DNA of 45,855 nucleotides from Streptomyces afghaniensis 772 (GTDB lineage Bacteria > Actinomycetota > Actinomycetes > Streptomycetales > Streptomycetaceae): positions 1 through 45,855 of the forward strand of contig KE354178.1 of the NCBI GenBank assembly GCA_000415505.1, in the 5' to 3' direction. This document shows, in pieces, positions 1 to 7,540 of the stretch. Positions within the stretch are counted from its first letter, which is position 1, and each line of letters opens with the position of its first letter. The position numbers and the translations under genes were made by a program. Under the pieces are notes generated by a model. That model was not told the origin of the DNA, searched no databases, and saw nothing but the letters and a program-made list of their open reading frames with translations.

Positions 1-627
1 TGACGGTGGGACCGCCCCCGGTGCCGACCCCCGCCGAGCTCGCCCGTCTGAGCCTCCACCCCGACGACGACCTGGCCCCCAACCCGCCCCGGCGAGGCCC
101 TCCTCGTCGCCCTCGACCGCGACCCCGGCCCCGCTCGCCGGCTGCGCCCGGACCCGCGCCGCCGGGCCCTGGAGGCGGAGCAGACGGTCGGGGACGCCCT
201 GGACCGCCTGGACGGCGCCGGCTGGCACGCCGTGCACTCCGTCCCGCTCCCCGGCGGCAGCCGCATCCACCACCTGCTGATCGGCCCCGGCGGGCTGTAC
301 GCCCTGCACACCCTGTACGCGCGCAAGCAGCGGGTGACGGTCGCCGACCCCATGGTCACCCTGGGCCGCCGCGAACCGGCCGCCCTGCTCCGCCGCGTCC
401 GCGCCGACGCCGACCGCGCCTCCTACGCCCTGACGGCGGAGGTCCGCCCCGTCCTCGCCCTGGTCGGCCCGACGGCCGTGTCGGTCCCGGCCGCACCGCG
501 CGAGGTCCGCGTCGTCACGGACCTGGAGGTGTCGACCCTGGCCCGTCAGGGCGGCGTCCTGAAGCCGGCGGACGTGGAGGCCCTGCACGCGATGGCACGG
601 GACCGGAACACATGGACGCGGGTGTGA
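1..627 (+). pseudogene. NERD-like protein, 3' part, frameshifted
   Basis: The gene enters from the left edge. The C-terminal part (stop 625-627) resembles the nuclease-related domain: a GWHAVHSVPL strand, then RIHHLLIGPGGLYALH, where NERD proteins usually have an I-D-H and then an I-D-x-K motif. Those acidic and lysine positions are not conserved here, so nuclease activity is doubtful. The upstream part reads in the third frame (GPPPVPTPAEL...DDDLAPN) and continues in the first frame as RPGEALLVALDRD. Removing one C from the run at 83-85 joins the two halves smoothly. The first in-frame start after the shift is GTG 232. Either the gene is broken or the base is a sequencing error. It converges on the ligD-type gene. 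Confidence 0.55.
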
Positions 628-667
628 GGGCGTGCCGCCCGACTGAGAGCGTGCGAGGCCCGTAGAG

Positions 668-1549
668 CTAAGGCAGCCGGCCCGCGCTGTCCGGGTCGAG
701 GAGCGGGGCGAGCAGATCGCCGTAGTCCTGCACCCGCGCCGCGATGTCGGTGGCGTGGAAGTCCAGCCGTCCGGGCGAGCCGCACTCCTCGACCTCCTCC
801 CAGGTCACGGGCGCGGAGACGGTCGGCTCGGGGCGGGCCCGGAGGGTGTAGGGGGTCGCCGTGGTCTTGCGCGCGGCGTTCTGGCTCCAGTCGACGAAGA
901 CCTTCCCCGGGCGCAGGTTCCTGGTCATCCGGTGCAGCGCGAGCCGGGGCATGGTCTTCTCCGCCTCGACGGCCAGCGCCTTGGCGTACTCGGACACCCG
1001 CTCGGAGGACGCCCCGCGCACGGCGGCGAGCAGGTGCAGCCCCTTGGACCCGGAGGTCTTGGCGTAGGCCTCGATGCCGTCCGCCGCGAGCCGTTCCCGC
1101 AGCCACAGCGCGACCTCGCAGCACTGCACGATGCTCGCGGGCGCCCCCGGATCCAGGTCGAAGACGATCCGGTCCGCCTCCTCCGGCGTGCCGACGAGCC
1201 ACTGGTGGGTGTGGAACTCCGTGACGAGGTTGGCCGCCCACATCAGGCTCGGCAGGTCCTGCACCAGGACCATCCGCGAGGGCCCCTCGACCCGTGGCAC
1301 CTCGGCGGTGGTGACCCAGTCGGGCGTACCCGGCGGGACGTTCTTCGTGAAGAACACCTGCCCGTCCGGCCCGTCCGGATACCGCAGGAAGGACACCGCC
1401 CGGTCACGCAGGTGGGGCAGCAGGACCCCGGCGACGGTCGCGTAGTAGTGCAGGACCTCGCCCTTGGTGAAGCCGGTGGCGGGATACAGCACCTTCTCCA
1501 GATTACTGAGCGGGAGCCGTCGCCCCTCCACCACTGTGATAGGCGCCAT
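668..1549 (-). CDS. ligD: LigD-type DNA polymerase/primase for end joining
   Basis: This 293-residue protein is a stand-alone polymerase (PolDom) module of bacterial LigD, an archaeo-eukaryotic-primase fold that fills gaps and adds nucleotides at Ku-bound double-strand breaks. Visible catalytic motifs are DLD at residues 131-133 (metal binding), SGSKGLH at 166-172 (triphosphate binding) and the VFVDW aspartate at about 220. There is no ligase or phosphoesterase domain, so a separate ligase is expected elsewhere. The start MAPITVVEGR at 1549 was chosen because it leaves a 63-bp divergent gap to ku; the frame stays open far upstream only because of high GC. Divergence from ku suggests shared control. 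Confidence 0.9.
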   Translation of the reverse strand: MAPITVVEGRRLPLSNLEKVLYPATGFTKGEVLHYYATVAGVLLPHLRDRAVSFLRYPDGPDGQVFFTKNVPPGTPDWVTTAEVPRVEGPSRMVLVQDLPSLMWAANLVTEFHTHQWLVGTPEEADRIVFDLDPGAPASIVQCCEVALWLRERLAADGIEAYAKTSGSKGLHLLAAVRGASSERVSEYAKALAVEAEKTMPRLALHRMTRNLRPGKVFVDWSQNAARKTTATPYTLRARPEPTVSAPVTWEEVEECGSPGRLDFHATDIAARVQDYGDLLAPLLDPDSAGRLP

Positions 1550-1612
1550 ACGATAAGAATCCCACGCAAAACAGGACAAACACTCCCGAGAGTGACCGGA
1601 AGGGTGCTGCAC

Positions 1613-2635
1613 GTGAGGTCCATTTGGAACGGCGCCATCTCCTTCGGCCTGGTCAGCATTCCGATCAAGCTGGTGAACGCCACCGAGAGCCACTCGATCT
1701 CCTTCCGCCAGATCCACACCGAGGACGGCGGCCGCATCCGCTATCGCAAGTTCTGTGAGCTGGAGGACCGCGAGGTCACCCAGGGGGAGATCGGCAAGGG
1801 CTACGAGGACGCGGACGGTTCGATCATCCCGATCACCGACGAGGACCTGTCCAGCCTGCCGATCCCGACGGCCAAGACGATCGAGATCGTCGCCTTCGTC
1901 CCGGCCGACCGGATCGATCCGCTCCAGATGGACGCCGCGTACTACCTCCAGGCGAGCGGCGCCCCGGCGGCGAAGCCGTACACCCTGCTGCGGGAGGCGC
2001 TCAAGCGCAGCAACAAGGTGGCGATCGCGAAGTTCGCCCTGCGCGGCCGGGAGCGCCTCGGCATGCTCCGGGTGGTCGGCGAGGCCATCGCGATGCACGG
2101 CCTGCTGTGGCCGGACGAGGTCCGCGCCCCCGAGGGCGTGGCCCCCGACACGAACGTCACGGTCCGGGATCAGGAACTGGACCTGGCCGACGCCCTGATG
2201 GACACCCTGGGCGAGGTCGACCTGGAGGACCTGCACGACGAGTACCGCGAGGCGGTGGAGGAGGTCATCGCCGCGAAGGCCGCCGGCGAGGCCCTGCCGC
2301 AGGCCCCCGAGCCGGCCACGGGCGGCAAGGTCCTCGACCTCATGGCCGCCCTGGAGAACAGTGTCCGCGCGGCCCGCGAGTCCCGGGGCGAGGAGGCCGG
2401 CGAGCACGCCGAGGTCAAGTCGCTCCCGCAGCGCAAGACGGCCCGCGCGGCGCCCAAGGAGACCGGCGGCAAGAAGTCGGCGTCCACCGCGAAGAAGACG
2501 GCGGCCAAGAAGACCACGGCCTCCGCGAAGAAGTCGACCGCCAAGTCCGGCCAGGGCGCGAAGAAGACGGCGTCGAAGAGCACCGCGAAGAAGACGGCCA
2601 CGAAGAAGTCGACCCCGCGCAAACGCCCGGCCTGA
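1613..2635 (+). CDS. ku: Non-homologous end joining protein Ku
   Basis: Ku binds DNA double-strand ends as a homodimeric ring and recruits LigD-type enzymes. The 340-residue product opens with RSIWNGAISFGLVSIPIKL, the typical bacterial Ku N-terminus, and keeps the Ku core to about residue 250. From about residue 285 it has a basic low-complexity tail made of repeated KKTA/AKKS-type blocks, common in actinobacterial Ku and thought to aid DNA binding. Start GTG 1613 is preceded by a GGAAGGG ribosome site at 1598-1604. A second in-frame GTG at 1604 would add three residues. It is divergent from the LigD polymerase gene. Confidence 0.93.
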   Translation: MRSIWNGAISFGLVSIPIKLVNATESHSISFRQIHTEDGGRIRYRKFCELEDREVTQGEIGKGYEDADGSIIPITDEDLSSLPIPTAKTIEIVAFVPADRIDPLQMDAAYYLQASGAPAAKPYTLLREALKRSNKVAIAKFALRGRERLGMLRVVGEAIAMHGLLWPDEVRAPEGVAPDTNVTVRDQELDLADALMDTLGEVDLEDLHDEYREAVEEVIAAKAAGEALPQAPEPATGGKVLDLMAALENSVRAARESRGEEAGEHAEVKSLPQRKTARAAPKETGGKKSASTAKKTAAKKTTASAKKSTAKSGQGAKKTASKSTAKKTATKKSTPRKRPA

Positions 2636-2671
2636 CCCGCACGGCCCCTCGAACCCGGCCCTGCGGGGTCG

Positions 2672-2893
2672 GACGGTCTTGAGCCGGCCGCCGTCGACGA
2701 CCAGGTCCGCTCCGTTCGGGGCGCGGGTGCGGCCGCTCACCAGTATGCGGACGACCTGGGCGACCTCCTCCGGCTCGGTGAGCCGGCCCGTGGGGCGCCG
2801 ACGCCGTCCGGGTCGGTCCAGGCCGGGGTGCGCGCCGGGCCGGGGAGACGGTGTTCATCCGGACACCCTTCGGGTCGACTTCCATACTGGCCC
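2672..2893 (-). pseudogene. Decayed short-chain dehydrogenase/reductase remnant
   Basis: The 302-bp gap after ku has no intact gene but holds recognisable SDR C-terminal pieces on the minus strand. EVDPKGVRMNTVSP (about 2893-2850) matches the SDR segment after the catalytic helix. After an apparent one-base loss, PARTPAWTDPDGVG follows in another frame. After a further gap, RLTEPEEVAQVV and then ADLVVDGGRLKTV (to 2672) match the SDR C-terminus. The N-terminal Rossmann part and YxxxK site are absent, apparently removed at the junction with the neighbouring regulator gene. No function is expected. Confidence 0.6.
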
Positions 2894-2937
2894 AACGCCA
2901 CGATGTCCGACCGGAAACGCTTACCGGACCTGGACGC

Positions 2938-3507
2938 TCAGTGATGCTCGGAGACGAGCACCGCACGAGTGCCGGGCTCCAGCGCCTGGAAGACATGGGG
3001 GACATCGGCCGGATAGCAGATGTAGTCGCCCGGGCGGAGCTCCACCGGCTCGTCGGCCGTGCCCACCAGGGCCCGGCCCGAGCTGATCACGACGTGCTCG
3101 ACGACTCCGGGCGGGTGCGGCGCCGAGGAGCGCTGCGGCCCGGGCTCGGCGGCGACGCTGTAGACGTCCCGCCGGGCCCCGGGCGGGGAGGCGGCGAGGA
3201 GCGTGGCCCGGTAGTCGCTCTGCTCGGACCCGACGGCCGGCCCTTCCCCCGCCCGGATCACCTGCACCTGCGGCCGCGACACGGCGACCAGTCGCGAGAA
3301 GGGGATCTCCAGGGCCACGCAGAGCGCCCACAGCGTCTCCAGGCTCGGATTCCCCGTGCCCGACTCCAGCTGGGAGAGCGTGGACTTGGCGAGCCCGGCC
3401 CTGCGGGCGACCTCGGTGAGGGACAGCCCCGCCCGGACGCGCTCCGCCCGCAGCGACGCGGCGATGACTTCGATCGGGGGCTTGGGGGCGGGGCCGGCCT
3501 CGGACAT
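2938..3507 (-). CDS. XRE-family regulator with C-terminal cupin
   Basis: This 189-residue transcription factor has a helix-turn-helix at about residues 15-70 (RAERVRAGLSLTEVARRAGL...STLSQLESG) and a small cupin barrel at about 110-185 (HPPGVVEHVVI, GDYICYPADVPHVF). Proteins of this architecture sense a small molecule with the cupin and often control an adjacent transport or catabolic gene. It is divergent from azlC-azlD and a perfect palindrome lies 26-41 bp upstream of its start, so it probably controls that operon and itself. The ligand cannot be read from the sequence. Start ATG 3507 gives the standard family length. Confidence 0.88.
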   Translation of the reverse strand: MSEAGPAPKPPIEVIAASLRAERVRAGLSLTEVARRAGLAKSTLSQLESGTGNPSLETLWALCVALEIPFSRLVAVSRPQVQVIRAGEGPAVGSEQSDYRATLLAASPPGARRDVYSVAAEPGPQRSSAPHPPGVVEHVVISSGRALVGTADEPVELRPGDYICYPADVPHVFQALEPGTRAVLVSEHH

Positions 3508-3532
3508 GGCGCGTTCGCTCCAATGGTCGTTC

Positions 3533-3548
3533 GTTCGTCTTGACGAAC
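3533..3548. promoter_or_regulatory. Palindromic operator between xre-cupin gene and azlC
   Basis: GTTCGTC-TT-GACGAAC is a perfect 7-bp inverted repeat with a 2-bp centre. Its centre overlaps TTGACG (3540-3545), a good -35 for azlC, with CACTAT at 3564-3569 as a possible -10 (18-bp spacer). The 9-mer GCGTTCGCT also occurs at 3511-3519 and 3579-3587, one copy on each side. The palindrome is the best candidate for binding by the XRE-cupin regulator; this role is inferred. Confidence 0.6.
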
Positions 3549-3576
3549 ATCGTAAGCCATGTCCACTATAAAAAAC

Positions 3577-4320
3577 ATGCGTTCGCTATGGAGAACACCG
3601 GGAGACCGAATACCGGGAGGCCGAACACGGGGAGGCCGAACACCGGACTGCCGAACACTGGATGGCGCGCTGCTCCGCGACATCGCGCTGGTCTGCCTGG
3701 CGGTAGGGGTGATCGGCATGTCCTACGGCGCCGTCGCGGTCACGTCCGGGTTCGCCTGGTGGTTCCCGGTCCTGATGGGGGTGCTCGTCCTCGCCGCCTC
3801 GTCCGAGTTCCTGTTCGTCGGGATCATCGCCGCCGGCGGCAGCCCGATCGCCGCGCTGCTGGCCGGGCTGCTGGTCAACGCGCGCCACCTGCCCTTCGGT
3901 CTGGCGGTGCCCGACGTCCTCGGGCGGGGCCGGCGCAAAATGCTCGGCACGCATCTCATGAACGACGAGACGGTCGTCTTCGCCCTCGCCCAGGACGAGC
4001 CGGAGCGCAAACGGGCCGCGTACTGGCTGTGCGGCCTGGGCATCCTGATCTGCTGGCCCGCCGGCGCAGCGCTCGGCGCACTGCTCGGCAGCGTCGTGCG
4101 GGACACCGACGCACTCGGCCTGGACGCCATGTTCCCCGCGGTGATCCTGGCGCTGATCCTGCCCGCGCTGAAGGACAAACCCCTGCGGCGCACGGCACTG
4201 ACCGCCGCGGCCCTGGCCCTGACCGCCACCCCGTTCCTCCCGGCGGGCCTGCCGGTCCTGCTGGCCCTGGCCGCCCTGCCCCTGTTCACCGTCAGGACGA
4301 GGAAGAAGGCCACACGGTGA
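3577..4320 (+). CDS. azlC: AzlC-family branched-chain amino acid exporter, large subunit
   Basis: AzlC with AzlD forms a membrane exporter for branched-chain amino acids and analogues. The product (about 247 residues) has several hydrophobic segments from ALVCLAVGVIGM onward and the family signature GLLVNARHLPFGLAVPDVL. Start ATG 3577 is favoured because it lies 7 nt after a plausible -10, suggesting a leaderless message; ATG 3559 is also in frame, and neither has a clear ribosome site. The N-terminus is unusual: codons across 3600-3659 consist of four copies of a 15-bp tandem repeat, giving Gly/Arg/Thr-rich sequence before the first membrane span. It overlaps azlD by 4 bp. Confidence 0.85.
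   Translation: MRSLWRTPGDRIPGGRTRGGRTPDCRTLDGALLRDIALVCLAVGVIGMSYGAVAVTSGFAWWFPVLMGVLVLAASSEFLFVGIIAAGGSPIAALLAGLLVNARHLPFGLAVPDVLGRGRRKMLGTHLMNDETVVFALAQDEPERKRAAYWLCGLGILICWPAGAALGALLGSVVRDTDALGLDAMFPAVILALILPALKDKPLRRTALTAAALALTATPFLPAGLPVLLALAALPLFTVRTRKKATR
3600..3659 (+). repeat. 15-bp tandem repeat, four copies, inside azlC 5' end
   Basis: Units at 3600, 3615, 3630 and 3645 follow GGGAGGCCGAACACC with one to four changes each; a partial copy GAGAACACC precedes them. The unit is a multiple of three, so copy-number change keeps the azlC frame. In another frame it would encode NTGRP repeats, but that frame does not lead into the membrane protein. Confidence 0.85.
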
Positions 4321-4652
4321 GCGACACCGCCATACCCATCCCGCCGACGCTGGCGGCGATGCTCGCCCTGGCGGCCGGCACTTTCCTGCTGCGCCTCTCC
4401 GGACCGGCCCTACGCGCGAGATGCACGCTCCCGGAGCGCGCCGAAAAACTGCTGGAGGTCTCGGCGGTCCTCCTGCTCGCCGCCCTGGCCGCCACGTCCG
4501 CCCTCACCGAGGACCACGCCTTCACCGGCCCCGCCCGACCGCTCGGGGTACTGGCCGGCGGAGTGCTCGCCTGGCGCAGGGCCCCGTTCCTCGTGGTCGT
4601 ACTGGTGGCGGCGGCCACGACGGCACTGCTGCGACTGGCGGGAGTTCCCTGA
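4317..4652 (+). CDS. azlD: AzlD-family branched-chain amino acid exporter, small subunit
   Basis: This 111-residue protein has four hydrophobic stretches (LAAMLALAAGTFLLRL; LLEVSAVLLLAALAAT; LGVLAGGVLAW; FLVVVLVAAATTALL) and the LRLSGPAL motif after the first helix, as in AzlD. GTG 4317 overlaps the azlC stop as GTGA, so the two are translationally coupled. AzlD is needed with AzlC for export. It ends 25 bp before the convergent Asp23 gene. Confidence 0.85.
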   Translation: MSDTAIPIPPTLAAMLALAAGTFLLRLSGPALRARCTLPERAEKLLEVSAVLLLAALAATSALTEDHAFTGPARPLGVLAGGVLAWRRAPFLVVVLVAAATTALLRLAGVP

Positions 4653-4677
4653 CGCTCCCTTAGGCGGACCTGACTCC

Positions 4678-5178
4678 TCAGGCCACGCGCCGCCCCTCCT
4701 GCCCGGACTCGCCCTCGTCCTCCTGCTCGTCCGGCAGATGGACGTCGTCGACGGCGATGTTGACCTCGACGACCTCCAGCCCGGTCATCCGCTCCACCGC
4801 GTTGATGACGTTGGTGCGGACATCCGCGGCGGTGTCGGCGATCGCCGCGCCGTACTCCACGACGACATCGAGATCGACGGCGGCCTGGCGCTCGCCGACC
4901 TCCACCTTCACTCCCTGGGTGACCCCACTGCCCCCACCCGGCACCCGCTGGCGCACGGCCCCGAAGGCCCTGGTCATCCCTCCGCCGAGGTTGTGCACCT
5001 CGGGGATCTCCCGGGCCGCCATGCCCGCGATCTTCGCCACGACCACGTCCGCGACAGCGGTGCTTCCCCGGGTCTCCGGGGGAGCCGTGCTGTCTCCTCG
5101 GCGGACCTGCGGTGTCGTGCCCCCGTCCTGCTTTCCCGTGCCCGTTGCGGTGTTTCTGCGCTGTGTGGTCTCCGTCAT
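4678..5178 (-). CDS. Asp23/Gls24-family envelope stress protein
   Basis: This 166-residue soluble protein carries the Asp23 (DUF322) domain at about residues 40-150: AVADVVVAKIAGMAAREIPEVHNL, then VKVEVGERQAAVDLDVVVEYG and a final TGLEVVEVNIAVDDV strand. Family members are abundant membrane-associated proteins linked to cell-envelope stress. Both ends are charged and low complexity. ATG 5178 has AGGTG about 9 nt upstream; GTG 5187 (three residues longer) has poor spacing. Streptomyces often has several Asp23 paralogues together, but only one is seen here. Confidence 0.85.
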   Translation of the reverse strand: MTETTQRRNTATGTGKQDGGTTPQVRRGDSTAPPETRGSTAVADVVVAKIAGMAAREIPEVHNLGGGMTRAFGAVRQRVPGGGSGVTQGVKVEVGERQAAVDLDVVVEYGAAIADTAADVRTNVINAVERMTGLEVVEVNIAVDDVHLPDEQEDEGESGQEGRRVA

Positions 5179-5286
5179 GACCGTCACCTCGTTGATCGGT
5201 GCGGGGTATGAGCAGCGTCGCTCCTATCCACCGTAGAACAATGGTGCGTACGGTGCGAAAGTGCTGAAACTGCCCGAACTGGCCAC

Positions 5287-5883
5287 TCACCGCGCGAGGC
5301 GGTCGACGTGGCGCTGAAGGACGGCCGACGCCGTCTCCGGCGAGTGATGCCCCGCGAGAACGTGCACGGTGAGGCCGTCGGCGACGGCGAGGAGCGTATG
5401 CGCCTCCTGGACGGCGTCGAGGTGCGGCGGAAACTCCTGGGTGTCCTGTCCATAGCCGATGAGCCACACGACGAGATCATGAAGCTTGGCGTACGTCTCA
5501 TGCAGGACGGCGGCGAGCCTCTCACTGGTGGGAGCATGACCGACGAAGGCCAGCCACACATGCGCCTGAGCCCTCGACTCCTCGTCCAGCAGGGCGAGTT
5601 CCGCCAGGGTGTGCGACAGCAGGGTGGTCGCGGCCTGTGGGGTGGAGGTCGCGGCGATGCGCTGGTCGGCCCGCTCGCTGACGCGTTGTGAGATGTGCTC
5701 CAGGGCGAAGAGCAGCATGTCCTCCTTGGTGCGGAAGCATCGCTGCACGGCCCCCATGGACACGTCCGCCTCGGCGGCGACATCCCGGAGGCTGACGGCC
5801 TCCATCCCGGAACGCGCGACCAGGGCGCACACCGCCTCCGCGATCCGCAGCCGCCGCTCCTCGTAGTCGACCTGCTTGGGCAC
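5287..5883 (-). CDS. TetR/AcrR-family transcriptional regulator
   Basis: This 198-residue regulator has an N-terminal helix-turn-helix (RIAEAVCALVARSGMEAVSL, then RDVAAEADVSMGAVQRCF, about residues 11-60) and a helical ligand domain. GTG 5883 is preceded by GGGAGGAG. The longer reading frame upstream crosses the promoter and is not used. Two matched palindromes lie in the 105-bp divergent gap to the small membrane-protein gene at 5989, suggesting that it represses both itself and that gene. The ligand is unknown. Confidence 0.88.
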   Translation of the reverse strand: MPKQVDYEERRLRIAEAVCALVARSGMEAVSLRDVAAEADVSMGAVQRCFRTKEDMLLFALEHISQRVSERADQRIAATSTPQAATTLLSHTLAELALLDEESRAQAHVWLAFVGHAPTSERLAAVLHETYAKLHDLVVWLIGYGQDTQEFPPHLDAVQEAHTLLAVADGLTVHVLAGHHSPETASAVLQRHVDRLAR

Positions 5884-5911
5884 GCGCCGCTCCTCCCGAC
5901 CCCTCTTTTCC

Positions 5912-5925
5912 GATGCACTTGCATC
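5912..5925. promoter_or_regulatory. TetR-type operator, copy 1
   Basis: GATGCA-CT-TGCATC is a perfect 6-bp inverted repeat. It matches copy 2 at 5950-5963 in length, spacing and sequence (shared form GATGCR-NN-YGCATC). It lies about 30 bp upstream of the tetR start, where it could block its promoter. Confidence 0.65.
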
Positions 5926-5949
5926 ATAACCGCGGACCCTGCACGATGT

Positions 5950-5963
5950 GATGCGACCGCATC
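5950..5963. promoter_or_regulatory. TetR-type operator, copy 2
   Basis: GATGCG-AC-CGCATC is a perfect 6-bp inverted repeat centred 38 bp from copy 1 and about 33 bp upstream of the small membrane-protein gene. Its match to copy 1 argues for one regulator binding both. Confidence 0.65.
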
Positions 5964-5988
5964 GAAAAAACTCCCGAAGGGCCCCGTC

Positions 5989-6252
5989 ATGCCAAAACAG
6001 CAGCTCAATGCCTCGAAAACCCACTCGGGTCAGGGCCTGCTCTGGCTGTTCGGCGCCATCCTGTCCGTCCAGGGCTTCGGCTCCGCCATGACAGAGGCAG
6101 GCTGGAACACGAGCTTCGGCGTCGCCGGCCTCCTACGCGCAGCACACGTCCCCGAATGGGGCACCCTCCTGGTCGGCTGCGGGGGTGCGGCCCTACTGGC
6201 TACGGCGGCACGCCGCCACTACACGAAGGGCCGGGCCAGTCGGCGTCCTTGA
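5989..6252 (+). CDS. Small membrane protein under probable TetR control
   Basis: This 87-residue protein is not recognised as a named family. It has two hydrophobic segments, GLLWLFGAILSVQGFGSAM (about 16-34) and WGTLLVGCGGAALLATAAR (about 57-75), and short basic ends, so it is probably a two-helix inner-membrane protein. A GAAGGG sequence upstream of ATG 5989 can serve as ribosome site. It is divergent from the tetR gene with two matched palindromes between them, so it is the likely target of that regulator. A role in export or stress is possible but unsupported. Confidence 0.65.
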   Translation: MPKQQLNASKTHSGQGLLWLFGAILSVQGFGSAMTEAGWNTSFGVAGLLRAAHVPEWGTLLVGCGGAALLATAARRHYTKGRASRRP

Positions 6253-6484
6253 GCGGCTCGGGCCTCACCGATTACCCAGTAGAGCGTGATGGGCCGTTCG
6301 AGGGTGGGTCTGAGCTGGGACTTTGGCAGAACTCAAATAGGCCTCCGGCCCTCCGAAGCAGTGCCGCTCCGCCGACCTGATCGGCTGCAGCGTCATGGGT
6401 TTTCTCGTTACTCGACGGGGCGGCCGATGAGTTTGTGGCTCCCGGCCGGTCCAAGCTCGTGACACCTCAGGAAAGGACACCGCC

Positions 6485-7090
6485 ATGTCGGAGCTTCTCG
6501 TCGACTTCATCACCTCCCTCGACGGCCACGCATCGGGAGAGGGATGGCCCGGGTTCTGGGGCCTCGAGGGCCCGGAGTACCTCGCATGGCTCGGTGAGCA
6601 GCCCGAGGCCACCTACCTGATGGGAGCGAACACCTACCGCTTGATGTCGGGCTTCGCCGCAGGCGAGGTCCCGAGTGGCCAAGACGAGTTCAGGCCCGAA
6701 GAAGAGGCGTCCGTCGACGAGCTCACGCAAGCGTCCAAGGTGGTGTTCTCCTCCTCACTCGAGGAGCCACTGACGTGGGCCAACTCCACGCTCGTCCGCG
6801 ACGACGCCGTCGAGGCGGTCCGCGCCATGAAGTCGAGTGGCTCGGGGCTCCTCAGCACGATCGGCAGCATCAGCCTGTGCCGGTCGCTGCTACGAGCCGG
6901 ACTCGTCGACCGCTTCCGGGTCGTGATGTTCCCGGTGATCACCGGGGCCACGGGCGAAGAACGCATCTACGACGGCTATCCGGACGTTGCCCTCGAGATG
7001 ATCGAGCACCGCACCTTCGACGGCCGCATCCAGTTGGTCGAGTACAAGCCCCGCGTGCTCGAGCACCCGCCGCTCGGCGTCCCTGCGTGA
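6485..7090 (+). CDS. Dihydrofolate reductase/RibD C-terminal-like protein
   Basis: This 201-residue protein belongs to the DHFR-like/RibD-C fold: an N-terminal strand LLVDFITSLDGHASGEGW, LMGANTYRLMSGF (the conserved G-x-x-T-Y segment), KVVFSSSLEEPLTWANS, then GLLSTIGSISLCRSLLRAGLVDRF with a degenerate glycine motif for NADPH, and a VVMFPVITGATGEERIYDG end. Proteins of this group are usually stand-alone NADPH-dependent reductases of unknown substrate; many occur in actinobacteria. The start is preceded by CAGGAAAGGACACCGCC. Nothing nearby shows the pathway. Confidence 0.8.
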   Translation: MSELLVDFITSLDGHASGEGWPGFWGLEGPEYLAWLGEQPEATYLMGANTYRLMSGFAAGEVPSGQDEFRPEEEASVDELTQASKVVFSSSLEEPLTWANSTLVRDDAVEAVRAMKSSGSGLLSTIGSISLCRSLLRAGLVDRFRVVMFPVITGATGEERIYDGYPDVALEMIEHRTFDGRIQLVEYKPRVLEHPPLGVPA

Positions 7091-7181
7091 CGTCGTCCCG
7101 TCCGCCGGTCTGGACGGCCGTCAGGCCGGCGCCGGCGGGCGCGGAGCAAGACCTGATCAATAAAACCGCGAAGGGCTTGCT

Positions 7182-7371
7182 GACAGCCTCGCCACCGTGG
7201 CTCTCGCGATGATGGGGGAGGACCCCAATGCACCAGCGCTGGAGGACGTTCGGCGCGCCGTGCGAGGGGCCGTCGTACCGGGCTCACAGGGACGATGAGC
7301 CGCCGGCGGACCTGGAGGCGGCGTGCACGTGGCTCGCGGCCCACTCTCTTGAGCGGATGGGCCCGTACTAG
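7182..7371 (+). pseudogene. Integrase (tyrosine recombinase) fragment beside tRNA-Arg
   Basis: The 450-bp stretch 7091-7540 has no intact gene. It contains two adjoining reading-frame pieces that resemble the N-terminal SAM-like part of integrases from actinomycete integrative elements. The first is LADSLATVALAMM...ALEDVRRAVRG (7182-7298, ending at TGA). The second is DEPPADLEAACTWLAAHSL (from 7294, ending at TAG 7369-7371). The catalytic half is missing. The fragment points towards the 3' end of tRNA-Arg(CCG), the position expected for int next to an attachment site. It is probably the scar of a lost integrated element. Confidence 0.55.
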
Positions 7372-7451
7372 GCGCGCCGGTCGGGCGCCACTCACGCTGA
7401 TCGTGTCGAGTGTCGATCGCAGGTCTATCGCGACCAGCGCGAAACAACGAC

Positions 7452-7488
7452 AAAGAGCGGGAGTCAGTGAGACTGACTCCCGCTCTTT
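7452..7488 (-). terminator. Terminator hairpin after tRNA-Arg
   Basis: A perfect 17-bp stem (7452-7468 with 7472-7488) with a 3-nt loop lies 52 bp beyond the tRNA 3' end on its strand. The outer AAA/TTT closes the arms. This is a strong intrinsic hairpin without a long U run. Confidence 0.85.
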
Positions 7489-7540
7489 CATGTCGGCATC
7501 CGCCCTGGTCAGCGTGTGATTTCTGCTGATCTTCGGCGAG

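Noticed and set aside
2455-2632. Repetitive Lys/Ala-rich DNA in the 3' end of ku as a possible mobile repeat
   Set aside because: It is coding low-complexity sequence typical of actinobacterial Ku tails.
1550-2740. Minus-strand frame running continuously upstream of the LigD polymerase start across ku
   Set aside because: It is the antisense of ku with low-complexity Leu/Arg/Gly sequence; only the part from 1549 down has the polymerase motifs.
3600-3659. CRISPR-like array
   Set aside because: The 15-bp units are contiguous with no spacers, and there are no cas genes.
3588-3680. ATG at 3588 giving an NTGRP repeat peptide
   Set aside because: That frame does not lead into the AzlC membrane segments, and the repeat is explained as part of azlC.
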